Made by a program: the position numbers and the translations under genes. From NCBI GenBank assembly GCA_963978905.1, contig OZ022256.1, forward strand, positions 58,430,646 to 58,494,645: a stretch of DNA of 64,000 bases. The letters are read 5' to 3'. The notes beneath the pieces were generated by a model. The model made no database searches. It saw nothing but the letters and a program-made list of their open reading frames with translations, and was not told the origin of the DNA. Below, piece by piece: positions 50,415-63,425 of the stretch (positions are counted from its first letter, which is position 1; the number at the start of each line of letters is the position of its first letter). Origin of the DNA: Trichostrongylus colubriformis. Its lineage: Eukaryota > Nematoda > Chromadorea > Rhabditida > Trichostrongylidae.

Positions 50415-50688
50415 TCGCTTGTACACGCGTGTACATTTAACCAATCGATAACTATAGTTAAAACACACCTCTTGCTGCCGTTTGCCGGGCGCTGCTTCTC
50501 TTGCTACTTGAATATTGATTGATGAGTTTTTGACTGATTTCTCAACTATTTCAACGCCTCTATATGGTATGCACAACGACAAATGGGATTGTCGCAATTC
50601 TTCTCGTACTCCCCCCCCCCCCCCTTCTTATCTTCCGATCGATATCTTCCCTCTGTGCTTGGTCAATGATATATTCTTTTATCGTGTA

Positions 50689-50694
50689 AATAAA
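50689..50694 (+). terminator. Poly(A) signal of the secreted-protein gene
   Basis: AATAAA 275 nt after the stop codon. Confidence 0.6.
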
Positions 50695-51261
50695 AGGTTT
50701 TCCTATCTGGTCATTCAGCAAAGAAAAAAATTTTGGAAGTGGAATATAACGAAACGAGCAAGGAACAGGTTTTCAGTATTCTTACACCGCCTGTCTGCCT
50801 GACATCATTTCCCGTCCACCTCATTGATTTGATTTCTTCCAACTGGTTATTGAAGGTGATCCAACAACACACGATTACTTCCAAGTCATCAGTTATGTGC
50901 AAAAGCGATACAAGTTACTTGGCAGTGTTGTTCCGGCCAAGGTGTGATGGAAGTATTTGCCAGCTGTCCGCCAATATGGGGTGTAGCACATCTACGGAAT
51001 CACCAGATGAACTCAAAAAAACTCTATTTCTAGGAAGTGCTTGGCTCTTACTTTTTGGATACTTAATGGATAGAGGTCTGATGGTATAACATTTCTCTAC
51101 ATCCTGCAAAGGTTAATCGTCTCTGGCTTCGAAAAGTCTGTTGATGCTGGTGCTCTGCTTTCTTATGAGGTACTCTGACGTGTTGCCGGTAGTTTTCATA
51201 ATCAGAGCAAAAATTACAGTTTTCATTGAAATAATTAAAGATTAAAGGATAAAGGGCGATT

Positions 51262-51560
51262 GGGCTGAGGTGGTGTAGTGACAGGTGGCGCGCACCCCAC
51301 TCTCATGGTGCGGGGATCAAATCCCGCATTAACGCCCGCCCAGGCCAACCAAGCCTTCCATTCCTCCGGGATCGGTAAATTGGTACCAGACTCGTCTGGG
51401 AGGATAAAAGCACTGACTTCCACATCGGCTGGCCACCGCAAGTCATTGTATAGGCCACATCACATTCGCCAGCCATCACGATTCTGAATGGAACTAGAAT
51501 GTGCGGCGCATCCCACAGAAGGGATTGATAAACGCTAAGAAAACTTCATCCTTTAAACCT
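51262..51560 (+). repeat. tRNA-like SINE, most complete copy
   Basis: The head resembles an RNA polymerase III promoter: box A-like TGGTGTAGTGACAGG at 51271-51285 and box B-like GGGGATCAAATCCC at 51312-51325. A body shared with the copies at 40655, 44737 and 32789 follows (GGCCAACCAAGCCTTCCATT, GACTCGTCTGGGAGGATAAA, CATCACGATTCTGAATGGAA). Proposed origin from a tRNA is inference; I cannot fold a full cloverleaf by eye. Confidence 0.75.
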
Positions 51561-51655
51561 TAAACTTTAATCAAAGATTAACAGGACTCGATTCACCTTT
51601 ACAAATGGGACACAGACTACGGTTACTCTACTAATTGTGGCGCTAATCGCATAGT

Positions 51656-51895
51656 GGGTGTGTACCCTTATGTCAGGGCTTCACACCGCCGCATGTCCCA
51701 AGCGAAGCAATGCGGACGAGCTAAAGGCGCCATTTTGTTAGGTCCCGAGGCGATTACGAGTCAACTGCGTATCGCGCACCTAACATCACCGTGTAATCGT
51801 TCAAAGACCCAACTACCGCGGCACGCATAGTTCGCACACATTGCGTCGAACGCTACTCGTCGTCGTGCGAAATCCTGACATAAGGGTACACACCC
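51656..51895. mobile_element. 240-bp Mutator-like MITE, copy 3
   Basis: Termini GGGTGTGTACCCTTATGTCA and CCTGACATAAGGGTACACAC then CC. The 9-bp duplications TCGCATAGT (51647-51655) and TTGCATAGT (51896-51904) differ at one base. Confidence 0.9.
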
Positions 51896-52004
51896 TTGCA
51901 TAGTTTTGCAAATCTCAGATTTCGCTCAGCAGCCATACGAATCATTTTTTTCTGGTACAATAGCGGGTATATATGTATGTTGTTCTACTATCCAAAAACG
52001 TATC

Positions 52005-52340
52005 CCACAGATTTGGCCTTTAGAAATAGATGGTTTCATGTAACCGAAATAAACGTAGGGTGGCTAAGTGCAATGCATGGTGTCGCACGATTTGGAGACC
52101 GACTGTAAGTAAATCGTCTGGCCACACGGGCCGGAAGGATCAAAATAGTCTCGGTCCGCTATGTGTTAGTTTGAAAGCTGCCGTGGCTGAAAACTTCGAG
52201 AGATCTCCCGGAAACATTTTGCTTTCTCCGAGATGACTAATCTTCCGTGGGCAAAGTTCGACAAAACACATTTGGTGTACATCGGCAATAGCGAGCCGGC
52301 CTTGTTGGTGCCAGCCGGCCAGCAAGGTGCGGCGTGTTTT
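52005..52340 (+). pseudogene. Possible carboxylesterase/cholinesterase-type C-terminal relic
   Basis: VGWLSAMHGVARFGDRL followed by a GTAAGT donor recalls the active-site-His region of type B carboxylesterases (W.GAMHG....FG). Further on, AENFERSPGN and LPWAKFDKTHLVYIG recall the usual C-terminal run (..NFA..GNP.. W..YD...YL.IG). These pieces are in order, but the frames are disturbed and splice phases do not close, so I read it as decayed. It could also be chance similarity. Confidence 0.3.
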
Positions 52341-53063
52341 CAGGTGGTTGGGTGCTCAGTCGTTCGGCTCCTATTGCGTGGCAATAACAGACAAATACTT
52401 CTCGCGGCCATCTCAATACAACCAGTTCTACCAGGGTACGGATTGAATTTCTCTGGCAAGTCGTCTCAGAATCAAATCTCGATCTTTTTTTTCGACTAAC
52501 ACACTGAAAAAACAATCGTAAACAATTTTTCAGAAAGACGTAAAAAAACAACGCATAAGCGAATGGGGGGTCTAGGAGATAGGAGCAGGCTGCATGGATT
52601 GAACCGAGGATTAAGTAATCCGCGATAAATAATCTCCCTAGACGTGTCAAGTACATATTACATCTTCCTCCGATGGGAGGGTATTTAAATATTCAAATGG
52701 CTGCAATTTTTCAGCATGACTTGAATGCTAGCCACTTTATGGCTCAATATTTCAATTCTTCGTTACCAGTCTTAACGGAGGTAGCAATTAACCGGTTTCG
52801 AAAGAATGTAAGGCCACGCAGGCTCAGGGAAATCGATCCTCCAGTGGCAAATTGTGTGACACAAAAAAAAGACCGCGAAAAGGTAAAGAGCTTGATGTTG
52901 CGATCGACATGGGGACGAGTGCCCAAAATTGTGGAGGGAGGAAGATTAGCTAGTGTTGAAGGACTGAACCAGATGGCACGGTTTACCTTTGTTGGAGTAA
53001 CCTTCAGTAAGGAGATCGCATTTTGGCCGCTTGGAAAGTGTTGTATTAAATTTATCCTTCACA

Positions 53064-53290
53064 AATTTAAAGGAATCGTTCACGGAAAAATGAGTTTTTC
53101 TGTTACCGATATATTTATGTTGTATTTGCCTAATGTGGGCCGCATGCAAAGTTTCACGCAAAAAAGTGTGATTCGGGCTAAGATACAGCACCACAAAGTC
53201 TCCCGGGTGAGCGGGGCCTCCGAGCAAGTGCCTACACCGCCGTCCACCCCGGTCGGGGACGCATTTCAGGAACAGGAGGTTACATAAAGA
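53064..53290 (+). mobile_element. Family A element, single arm
   Basis: AAAGGAATCGTTCACGGAAA then AATGAGTTTTTCTG, GGGCCGCATGCAAAGTTTCA and GCGGGGCCTCCGAGCAAGTG match the arms of 2027-2466. The second arm is absent. It makes up the C-terminal third of the apparent ORF 52673-53287. Confidence 0.65.
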
Positions 53291-53549
53291 GTCCCACTCT
53301 TCGATCCCAAGTGATCGTCAAGGAAAATGACTGATTAGTTGAAGGCAAAAACTGATATATCTGACGTAACAAATACGTCTACCGGCAGTGTCCCATGAGT
53401 CGGTTTGCTTCCCGAAACGACTGATTTATTACCGATTTCAAAATCATGATTACGTAGATGGTCTACTCATAGTAGAAATAAATGTGAAAGAGTAAAGGCA
53501 GATAGGTTCCAACTTCTCTCTTCGTATAACCTCGGCATCGATACTGTAT

Positions 53550-53747
53550 TAGAAGTTCTTCTATTGTGCTAACGAGGTTGTTAGGTGGAATATTTATTTA
53601 CGGCCTGACGTTTCGACAGGATCGTCTTCCTCGAAGGCCCAATCCATTAGTGAAGTTTCACTAATTACAACTCCGTCCTGTCGAAACGTCAAGCCGTAAA
53701 TAAATGTTCCACCTAACAGCCTCGTTGGCACAACAGAAGAGCTTCTA
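53550..53747. mobile_element. 198-bp fold-back element
   Basis: The left arm TAGAAGTTCTTCTATTGTGC ... GGTGGAATATTTATTTACGG then CCTGACGTTTCGACAGGA is the near-exact inverse of 53670-53747, with a short loop. Related GTCGAAACGT motifs occur at 33010-33060 and 36985-37020. Confidence 0.75.
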
Positions 53748-53889
53748 GCAAAAGCCAGATTTTTGAGGCCGATAACCTAATAATCCCTCATTCTTTTCAT
53801 TGTTTTATTTATGTGTGGTTTTAGGCGTGCATTACCCAGGCAGTTATTGTTCAAGTTCGTCTGTAATCTGTATCCATACGAATTTGCTC

Positions 53890-54055
53890 ATGTAATAAAT
53901 AAATAATTAAATAAATAAATAAATTAATTAATAAATTAATAATAATAATAGTAATAATAATAATCAAATAATAATAATCAAATAATAATATAATATAATA
54001 AATAATAATAATAATGAGAATCAATAATGATAATAAAGTTGGGTGTAATAATGTA
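53890..54055. repeat. AT-rich low-complexity tract
   Basis: About 165 bp of ATAA/AATAAT repeats with few interruptions. Confidence 0.9.
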
Positions 54056-54283
54056 ATAGTTAGGTTGTGACTTCCGATAAATGCAATTTCCAATTGAAAG
54101 CAAACAGTCCAAAGAAAATTGGGAGCCGCTTACTGTCACAGTCGCTGATAGGAAGTTTTAATCTTATGAAAGTGTTAATTGCGCCTCTCCTACCTGTCAT
54201 GCATCATTCTGACGCGACCTCTCGGAACACTGTACGGCACAATTGCACGCGTAACCCGGCGGATCGTCACGCTTTACTGCCGA

Positions 54284-55970
54284 TCCGGACTCTTTCGAGC
54301 CCTGTGCAAAAATTGACAGGAAGGCGGGGAGACTCGATCTTGATGTCTCTGTTGGGTGGCTGAATAGACGTGTTACGTAGCATCAGCAGCCCCGCACAGA
54401 CGATTTGGCATCAAGGCACCATCCGCGCCGCCATTTCCTGCATCGCGGAGGTTAACCACTAATTATGCTCGTTACACTTCAGTAGATATCGCCGCGTCGT
54501 ATCATAGGCGGGTCGTGTACTGGGGTTACTGCACGTAAATATGTTCACGTTCACTGTGGGCATTGGGCTACTTGCGTGCGCCTACGTAGGCATCTCGCAT
54601 CTCTCGCCGTCGCGGTCAGTTGAGGATGGCCTCATTAGTGGTGATTAATTTTCTCTGCCGTCCTCGTCATTAGAGACATTCCGAGAAATGACCCGCGCAG
54701 AATACGACATAGCTTGCATTGCCATAGAACTCATTGCAGCTCCTCCTCAGGATTTCCGTTCACTGATCAGGGAACGGGTGGCGGTGAATGGAGCCTGAAT
54801 TTGAGCTGATGCTCGTTAACAATGGTTTTTGGCTATGAACCCAATGCAGCCATATGAGCTACACTGGGCGAGCCTGACCGCCTCCCTGCCAATTTTTGCA
54901 AGTGACTCGAAAGAGTCGAAATAACGAAGAACGGATATATTTGAATATGCGCTGTGTATCTTCCTGGAGAACTCGATAAGAGACCAATGACCCTACAAAA
55001 TCAGTGATTTTTTTCTGAACTTATCAATAACTTTACGGAACACCCAGATCCTTCCGAACCACTATTGAAAGATGATTGTAGACTCTTTCGAGTCATTTTC
55101 AAAAATTGGCAGGGAGGTGGGGAGGCTCGTCCAGTGTGCCTCATATTACTGGCTGGATTATTTGCCGACTTACGGTGGGTTTCGGGGCAGTTAGCCCAAT
55201 TCAGGCTCCACGCACCGCCACCCGTTCCCTGATCGGTGAACGGAATTCCTGTCGGACAATCCCAATAGGCTCCATGCAGGCAAAGGTGAATCGTATTCAC
55301 CGCGAGTCCTTTACGTGAGTTGTCTATAATGAGGAGGAATCAGAGAAAGATAATTACCTCCAGTGGGGCATATGGTAGCCTTAGCTGACCTCGACGACAA
55401 ATGTGTTCTATCGAGAGCCTACGAACCCATTGCCCAAATCAACATAACCATTATGTTAATTGAATTATGTTTACCCTAAAAAGTCATTGATTTATTCTGA
55501 ATTTATCAAACCATGCGGGAGACTCAATGATATATCCTTTCAAACCATAATTTCCAAGATGATTGTAGACTCTTTCGAGTCATTTTCAAAAATTGGCAGG
55601 GAGGTGGGCAGGCTCGTCCAGAGTACCTTATAAGGGTGGCTGAACTCATTGCCGACTTAAGAGGTTTCGGGGCGATCCGCCAATTCAGGCTCCACGCACC
55701 GCCACCCGTTCCCTGATCGGTGAACGGAAATCCTGATGTCTCACCTCAATAAGTCAATGGCAGGTAAAGGTGAGTCGTATTCACTGCGAGTCCTTTACGT
55801 GAGTTATCTATAATGAGGAGGAATCAGAGAAAGATATTCACTTCCAGTGTGAGGGCATATGGTAGCCTTAGCTGACCTCGACGGCTAATATAGTCTCTCG
55901 AGAGCCTACGCGACGAACCCTTTGTCCACATCAACACAACCATTATTTTAATTGAATTATGTTCATTGTT
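54284..55970. repeat. Cluster of direct and inverted repeat units
   Basis: A unit starting ACTCTTTCGAGTCATTTTCA then AAAATTGGCAGGGAGGTGG is found at 55080-55480 and again, about 487 bp later, at 55567-55970. Both include CTCCACGCACCGCCACCCGT, GAGTCCTTTACGTGAGTT and GGCATATGGTAGCCTTAGCT. A diverged start is at 54288, and an inverted piece at about 54750-54920. Confidence 0.8.
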
Positions 55971-56549
55971 CAAATTCGCCTCATAACGCTAATCTTTCGC
56001 CAAGGTCCTTTTCATGATATCTATGATTGTCGGGTTTCCTTCTACAAGTGTGGCCTATATTTATTTAAGGGGGGAGGGGACTTGTTAAATGAAGAACGTA
56101 ACATGTTTTCATATGGTTGAAGTACCGTAGATGTCACATATAAACGTACATGATTCTGTAGATCTAACATGAGAATTCAACATTTATTAAAGGCATTTCA
56201 CAGTTCAACATTCAACAAGTTGCCATGCCACCCCAAGCGTTGGTATAGCAGCCAAATATGCATGTTTATTCACTTATATATCTTTTTATGCGTACTATGG
56301 CCCGCCATTACAAAACTCTAAGCTTCAGGTAGAAATAAAATATTTTTTAAAAGACTGAGTAAGTAACAACTATAATTCTCTCAAACTAAATGCATTAAGT
56401 TAATAAATCTTGTAGTTAATTATTTGCACATGAGAGCAATAGCACTGCATAATTAGCAATTTGACCATATCCTACCTAATTGCGATCGATTCTTTGACTT
56501 CAGCTGCTTCTATAAGAGATCAGTCTGTTCATCTGTGCAAACACTATCA

Positions 56550-56800
56550 CCAGGGCACTTCCAAGTGTCGAGGAAAATAGCCGCTTCAGTACAACCCCCC
56601 TCTACGGCGACCAAATACGACCCCCTACGTAACTGTTGCCGGATTGCATATACTGAGGCTAAAAGATATTTCTTTGACATTTCGTCACGTGGATTTACGG
56701 TGAATTACCCTTTGAATTTCCATCTGCTTATTGAAAATTTCGATTGCAGTGCTTATCACTGACCTCTGAAGGTACGATCTCATTTCCCTTCGAAGAATCC
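56550..56800 (+). repeat. Interspersed repeat family B, copy 2
   Basis: Plus-strand counterpart of 33690-34040 with the same block order. The homologous open frames in both copies (..SRKIAA.V.P.ST..) come from this shared ancestry. Confidence 0.6.
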
Positions 56801-57419
56801 TCGACTTTCGGTGTACCTTGACTATCACTGGCGACTAGTTCAAATGGATTGAACGCATTACTGAATGGAAACTAGTAAATTCAAATTCACAGCACATTGT
56901 GTGCATCACTGAGTACTGTGTCACAAAGCATGCGTTTTAGGGAACCATCGATCATACTATTTGCCACATTTAATCCACGCGAGCGCTGAAGACTTCAACG
57001 ATTCACTGATGTTCGCTGGTTTTTCCAAAAGGCTTACTTGCGAACAAATAAATTATGCATGAGAACATGCAAAGCTGAGCCGGTCATATACGGGACATGG
57101 AAAGTGGCAATTGAATTGGTAATGTTGGCGACTTTCGTCCAGTTCCCTATTGCAAACGGGTACAGATCATAGCGGGAATGTAAATAGTAGTAACGTAATG
57201 TTCACAGCTTATCAATCCTTTTGGGATACGCCACGCACTTTGTCCATTCTAGTTTGTGTTGTACGAATGTGGATTTACAACCTCTCTCCAAATCCACGCT
57301 GGCAATACGACTCCTTGCAGATAAGTGATGTTGTTAGATCACTAAAAATCGGAATCAGACTTAGATGATACTACTACTTTGTAGTAAGGCTTAGGTGGTA
57401 CGGTATAAACATTCACTTG

Positions 57420-57500
57420 CCTCCACAATTGTGAATGGTATGGATGCGGGGCGCATCCGAAAAAGCGGTTCATTAACGCTATAAACTTCTTTCTTCATCC
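57420..57500 (+). repeat. SINE tail fragment
   Basis: ATTGTGAATGGTATGGATGC then GGGGCGCATCC and CATTAACGCTATAAACTTC resemble the 3' part of the SINE. A minus-oriented tail piece (GGGATACGCCACGCAC) is at about 57220. Confidence 0.45.
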
Positions 57501-58206
57501 TTTGACTTAGTACTAAGCATATTTATCTATTTTCAGCAGTATTTATAGCATTTATTTTTTTACGGCCTGAAAACAGAAAGCCATTGGTGGAACTTAATCA
57601 TGTAGAAGATTGAATAGATCTATACACTACTAATTTACTGAATAAGAAGCCTTTGCAATTTCGTTAAATCAATTGAATCTCCAGAAGAATAGATGCTATA
57701 GGGGCAGTCTGAGTTAAGCCGGTCATATACGGGACATAGAAAGTGACAACTGCATTGATAATGTTACATACTACCCATTCCCTTTTTACGTTTTCGGAGA
57801 CCACCCGAGTGCTTCAAAATCACTGAAATATATCAATTTATCGAGAATTTCTCGAAGATTTTGCTCACCCTTCACGATTCCTCTCCCACTTCTTCCTTTC
57901 CAAAAAAAAACCCCTCCTCTGTCGGTTTCTCTGCTTATGTTCAATCTGCTATTGGGGCCAGCCGATGCCTAGACTAGCGGCTGTTCTTTACGGGACGAGT
58001 CTGCTTTTTCAATAAATAAACTGCAAATGAATGTACAACGGTTGGCACCACTGGGAATCAATCACAGATTTGATCTAAGATCCATATGTACGATAGCAAC
58101 GCAACCTGCTCTTGTTTTATCTTCGCTCAATATGCCAGGGTTCATCTTTCCATCAGAAGTAAAACAAACCGACCCCGGGGACAGCATCACTCGCACGAAA
58201 ACATTT

Positions 58207-58435
58207 TGGGTCAAATCAAGTCGGGGGGGAGACGCAACTTTGCGTCAAATTTTCACCGACGTCAAAGCTTCTTTCCCTCCCTAGGCTTAGGCTAAAGCAG
58301 ATGAAACCTATGCTTTGACAGATGCTTTTTCATGTGGAAGGAGAGGATATGAATTTTAGCCTAAGCCTAGGGAGGGAAAGGAGCTTTGATCTTGACGCAA
58401 AATTGCGTCTCCCCCCCCTGACTTGATTTGACCCA
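58207..58435. mobile_element. 229-bp MITE with TGGGTCAAATCAAGTC termini
   Basis: Terminal inverted repeats TGGGTCAAATCAAGTC/GACTTGATTTGACCCA, followed inward by further pairing (GGGAGACGCAACTTTGCGTC; CCTAGGCTTAGGCTAAA). ACATTT lies directly on both sides and may be the target duplication. Degraded relative at 14360-14553. Confidence 0.88.
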
Positions 58436-60212
58436 ACATTTTTTTATTTATTTATCTCATCGGAACATTACAATATTATTATTTTCCTGATCAGCATTTA
58501 TAGCAGACCTGTTTTTATGTAGATTGGGTGCGAACGCGTTCTTTTCTTGAGGAGATTATTTGTTTGCCTGTTTTCAAAATAGCTGCTAAGCAACCAGTTC
58601 ATCGGATGAATCATTTAGTGTTTTCAAACCCATCCCTGCTGCATGCCATAAATAGAGTGAAAACTATATCTATTGCATGAACCCTCAGGATAAGCCATGC
58701 ACTCGATTTTAATCCCTGCACACTAGTCTTATAAATGGGCAGTATACCAACTACGTTGGTAGGCTGAGGTTAACCTTGCTAGAATCGCAAGTACGGTCCT
58801 GCGCACTCCCACTTGGGCTGGATGTATTCCCTCCACAAAGCTGCTCCGTTACCACTCACGGCCCAGAGTGGTAAAGGACTCGGAAAAATAGCCCTAACAA
58901 GTGAGAGTAGACCGTTCGATCCGCAAGATATAGCCTCAACCTCAGAGACAATTTCAGTGAATAAAGTACACCACAGGAACAGGTCATTTTCTCAATCATT
59001 TAGCCGATCCTAGAAGGATTGTTGTATATTTGAAACAAGGGCGTGAGGATACCATGTTATCGTAGCGCATAACACTGCATGGCTTTCCAATGAGCGATCG
59101 GCCATCTAGATTGGCGTGAAAGTGGACTGGTCGGCTTATAGTGGTTTAGTAGCCGTTGCGATGAGTACGAACCAGACGACGATCACACTTAGGGCCCAAA
59201 CCCTGCTTTGACGGGGATGTTCGGGATAAGCCATACATTTACCGGCCTCACTTCACTCATTAGTTGTGTATGGGGCATATTACAGAATACGTCTAGGAAC
59301 TACACATTAGGAGCTATGAAATGATAATTTATCGACATTTCAAACCTCGCAATTTCGTACAAGGTTCGCTCTAAGCGTATCCATTCATTTCCGGCGGGAC
59401 AAGACAAAGACATTTGTATCTGCGATGTGTCTGAGTCATAATACCGCCTTTTGTTCCCACGCACAAGACACTTATCCCCTTTCAGTCTTAATAAAACTAA
59501 CGTCCGTAAAACGAGATTAGGGCAAAAATGTCACTCATACAGCTCTTTACACAGAGTAGGTAGCCTGCGATTAGATAAGAAATGTCACTTATGCGGCATA
59601 CTAAGCAGATTAGGTAGTACAAGCTGTAATTAGGAGCTCGAGGGGTGCTGAAATCACACCCACATACCAGCCGTCCCACACACTAACAAGCTAAATCAAT
59701 AGATATTAAATAGTAGCTGAGTTTTTAAGCTTGTAAGCAGAGATCAAATAATTCGCGGTATTTTGCTCTGTTGGTAAGTGTGTAATCATGCTGTAAATGG
59801 TCGCTCTCCCAATTTAAGACACAGAACGGCTGCGCCATGAGTACTCGCCACGACTCTCTCACCTCAGTCCGTAGGGCAACGCCCTGCCAGGCGTCGGGAA
59901 CTGGACTGGCAGGGCGTTTTCATGAACAATTTGGTCAAACTGCCACTCACTGAAACTATCTGACCAGTTTATAGAAGTTTGGAATGGCATTCACCTCTTC
60001 ATAATTTCCACAATTGAGCCCTAAAGCACCACCAGATAAAAAAATTTTCTTTACGTTCTATACTGTATACTGACTGCATCAACAAAGCAACAATCAAAAA
60101 GATCCTTCAACATAACAAAATGTCAGCAGTGACATGGATGCGGAGCATTATATAAGCAAAAGTAAATAAACGGTATACTGTGAAAGTTAGGAAAAGGAAA
60201 AGCAAGACCCCT

Positions 60213-62355
<2,143 letters not shown>

Positions 62356-62381
62356 AATACGTTAGAAAGACCGGGAATATA

Positions 62382-63425
62382 CTATTTCCGTCGGGGTATT
62401 GGAGCGGAGACACTTCGCAAACGTTCTTCTCTCGTTCTGAAAGCAAAGTAGCTGAGCAAATGGAAACGTACGATAATCACAAGACGTATAAGTGAAGCAT
62501 AGACTACTATCCTATTCTGGTATTCCTTTTTAAAAAAGGTGCCCCAGACAGAGTTCTACCGGGAAAAATTGAACTGGAGGAACGATATAACCGACTATGG
62601 AAATCACCCCAACATCATCGCAAACATGTGTACTTTTTTGAAAACTCGCCTCGTATACCACTCGTGCTTGGTAGTGTAGAAAATATCCTTGAGCTGAGCG
62701 TTCACAGGACCGTCCTTCCACCTACTTGCACGATTCACTGCACTCGATAGAGGAGACTAGAAACTTTTCATTTTAGTAAACAACTCTGACTCAGTATGAC
62801 TCAGTTTATGGCACACACTTCTAATGCTAGTGTCAGAAATTAGCAACAATGAACGACAAATCCGCTGAGTTTCATAATTTTGCTGTTGTTCAAAGGTTAC
62901 GCACAATAAGGAAACTGAAGAAGAGATGCGCAGCGAGGTTTGGATAACAAGTAAGATAGTACTACCCGAGCAGAAGGCCACACATTGCGTTTCAAGGAAC
63001 AAATTTCAGACAAGGGGATACGAAATTCCTTCACGCTGATTGCCGGGATAGTTATCTTAAGCATTTCTGGCACCCGCTTCAACTCGAAATTTCGTATATT
63101 CCAGTAAATTATGTTCCCACTTATGTAGGCAGTGAACATCAAAATGAAGAAAGCCGTGTACTCACCTCCTCCTTGTTTGTTTCTTCTATCACAACAGGCC
63201 TCGAATGTTCGTATGGGAAGGGAGTCTCTGGGTGCCAAGCGGCAACGCTGCCGTTACGGCAAACTACGATTTTCCTTGAAAAAAAAACACCTACGTAACA
63301 AAAAAATTGATAGGAGTGGATCGAAGAGAATGTTTTCTGACAGCTTGAGGAACCTACTTAGGGTTACCCTTCCCTGAATTCGAACAGAATCGACGAATCA
63401 CTCCCAGCGGAGCGGTTCTGAGCAT
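62382..63425 (-). CDS. MRPL42: Mitochondrial large-subunit ribosomal protein mL42 (MRPL42), 116 aa
   Basis: Component of the mitoribosome large subunit. Exons: 63425-63368, 63290-63166, 62756-62659 and 62451-62382 (351 nt, all phases close). Residues 1-18, MLRTAPLGVIRRFCSNSG, look like a mitochondrial presequence. The conserved core follows: VVCRNGSVAAWHPETPFPYE (compare the HP...PYEHTKP region of human MRPL42), then GPVNAQLKDIFYTTKHE (compare the EQLSKMFFTTKHRWY end). The last exon is uncertain: splicing at 62658 changes the usual Trp of KHEW to Cys and adds YFAFRTREERLRS, whereas reading through gives KHEWYTRRVFKKVHMF and a stop at 62604-62606. The YTTKHEW motif alone also recalls glycine cleavage H protein, but the rest does not fit. 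Same strand as LIPT2, whose ATG is 26 bp from the spliced stop. Confidence 0.8.
62437..62447 (-). promoter_or_regulatory. Candidate trans-splice acceptor for LIPT2
   Basis: TTTGCTTTCAG on the minus strand, 81 nt before the LIPT2 ATG. If used for an SL2-type leader, it would give the classic downstream-gene arrangement of a nematode operon. It lies inside the proposed last exon of mL42, so the two uses compete. Confidence 0.45.

Larger units (their letters stand above)
50415..60212. other. 9.8-kb gene-poor region between the secreted-protein gene and LIPT2
   Basis: Mostly repeats listed separately. No supported gene; 50.7-51.1 kb, 52.7-53.05 kb and 58.6-60.2 kb show nothing I can identify. 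A short CTGCCAG/CTGGCAG inverted repeat lies near 59880-59920. Confidence 0.5.

Noticed and set aside
51262..51340. SINE head considered as a true tRNA gene
   Set aside because: Boxes A and B are present, but I could not form an acceptor stem and anticodon arm, and the same sequence recurs with a shared body.
52673..53287. 204-codon open frame, second longest in the window
   Set aside because: Its last third is a family A transposable element arm and the rest shows no family, start context or splice partners.
62659..62756. Exon with YTTKHEW read as glycine cleavage H protein
   Set aside because: The lipoyl-lysine region (ESVK motif) is absent, while the neighbouring exon VVCRNGSVAAWHPETPFPYE fits mL42, which also ends in a TTKH.W motif.
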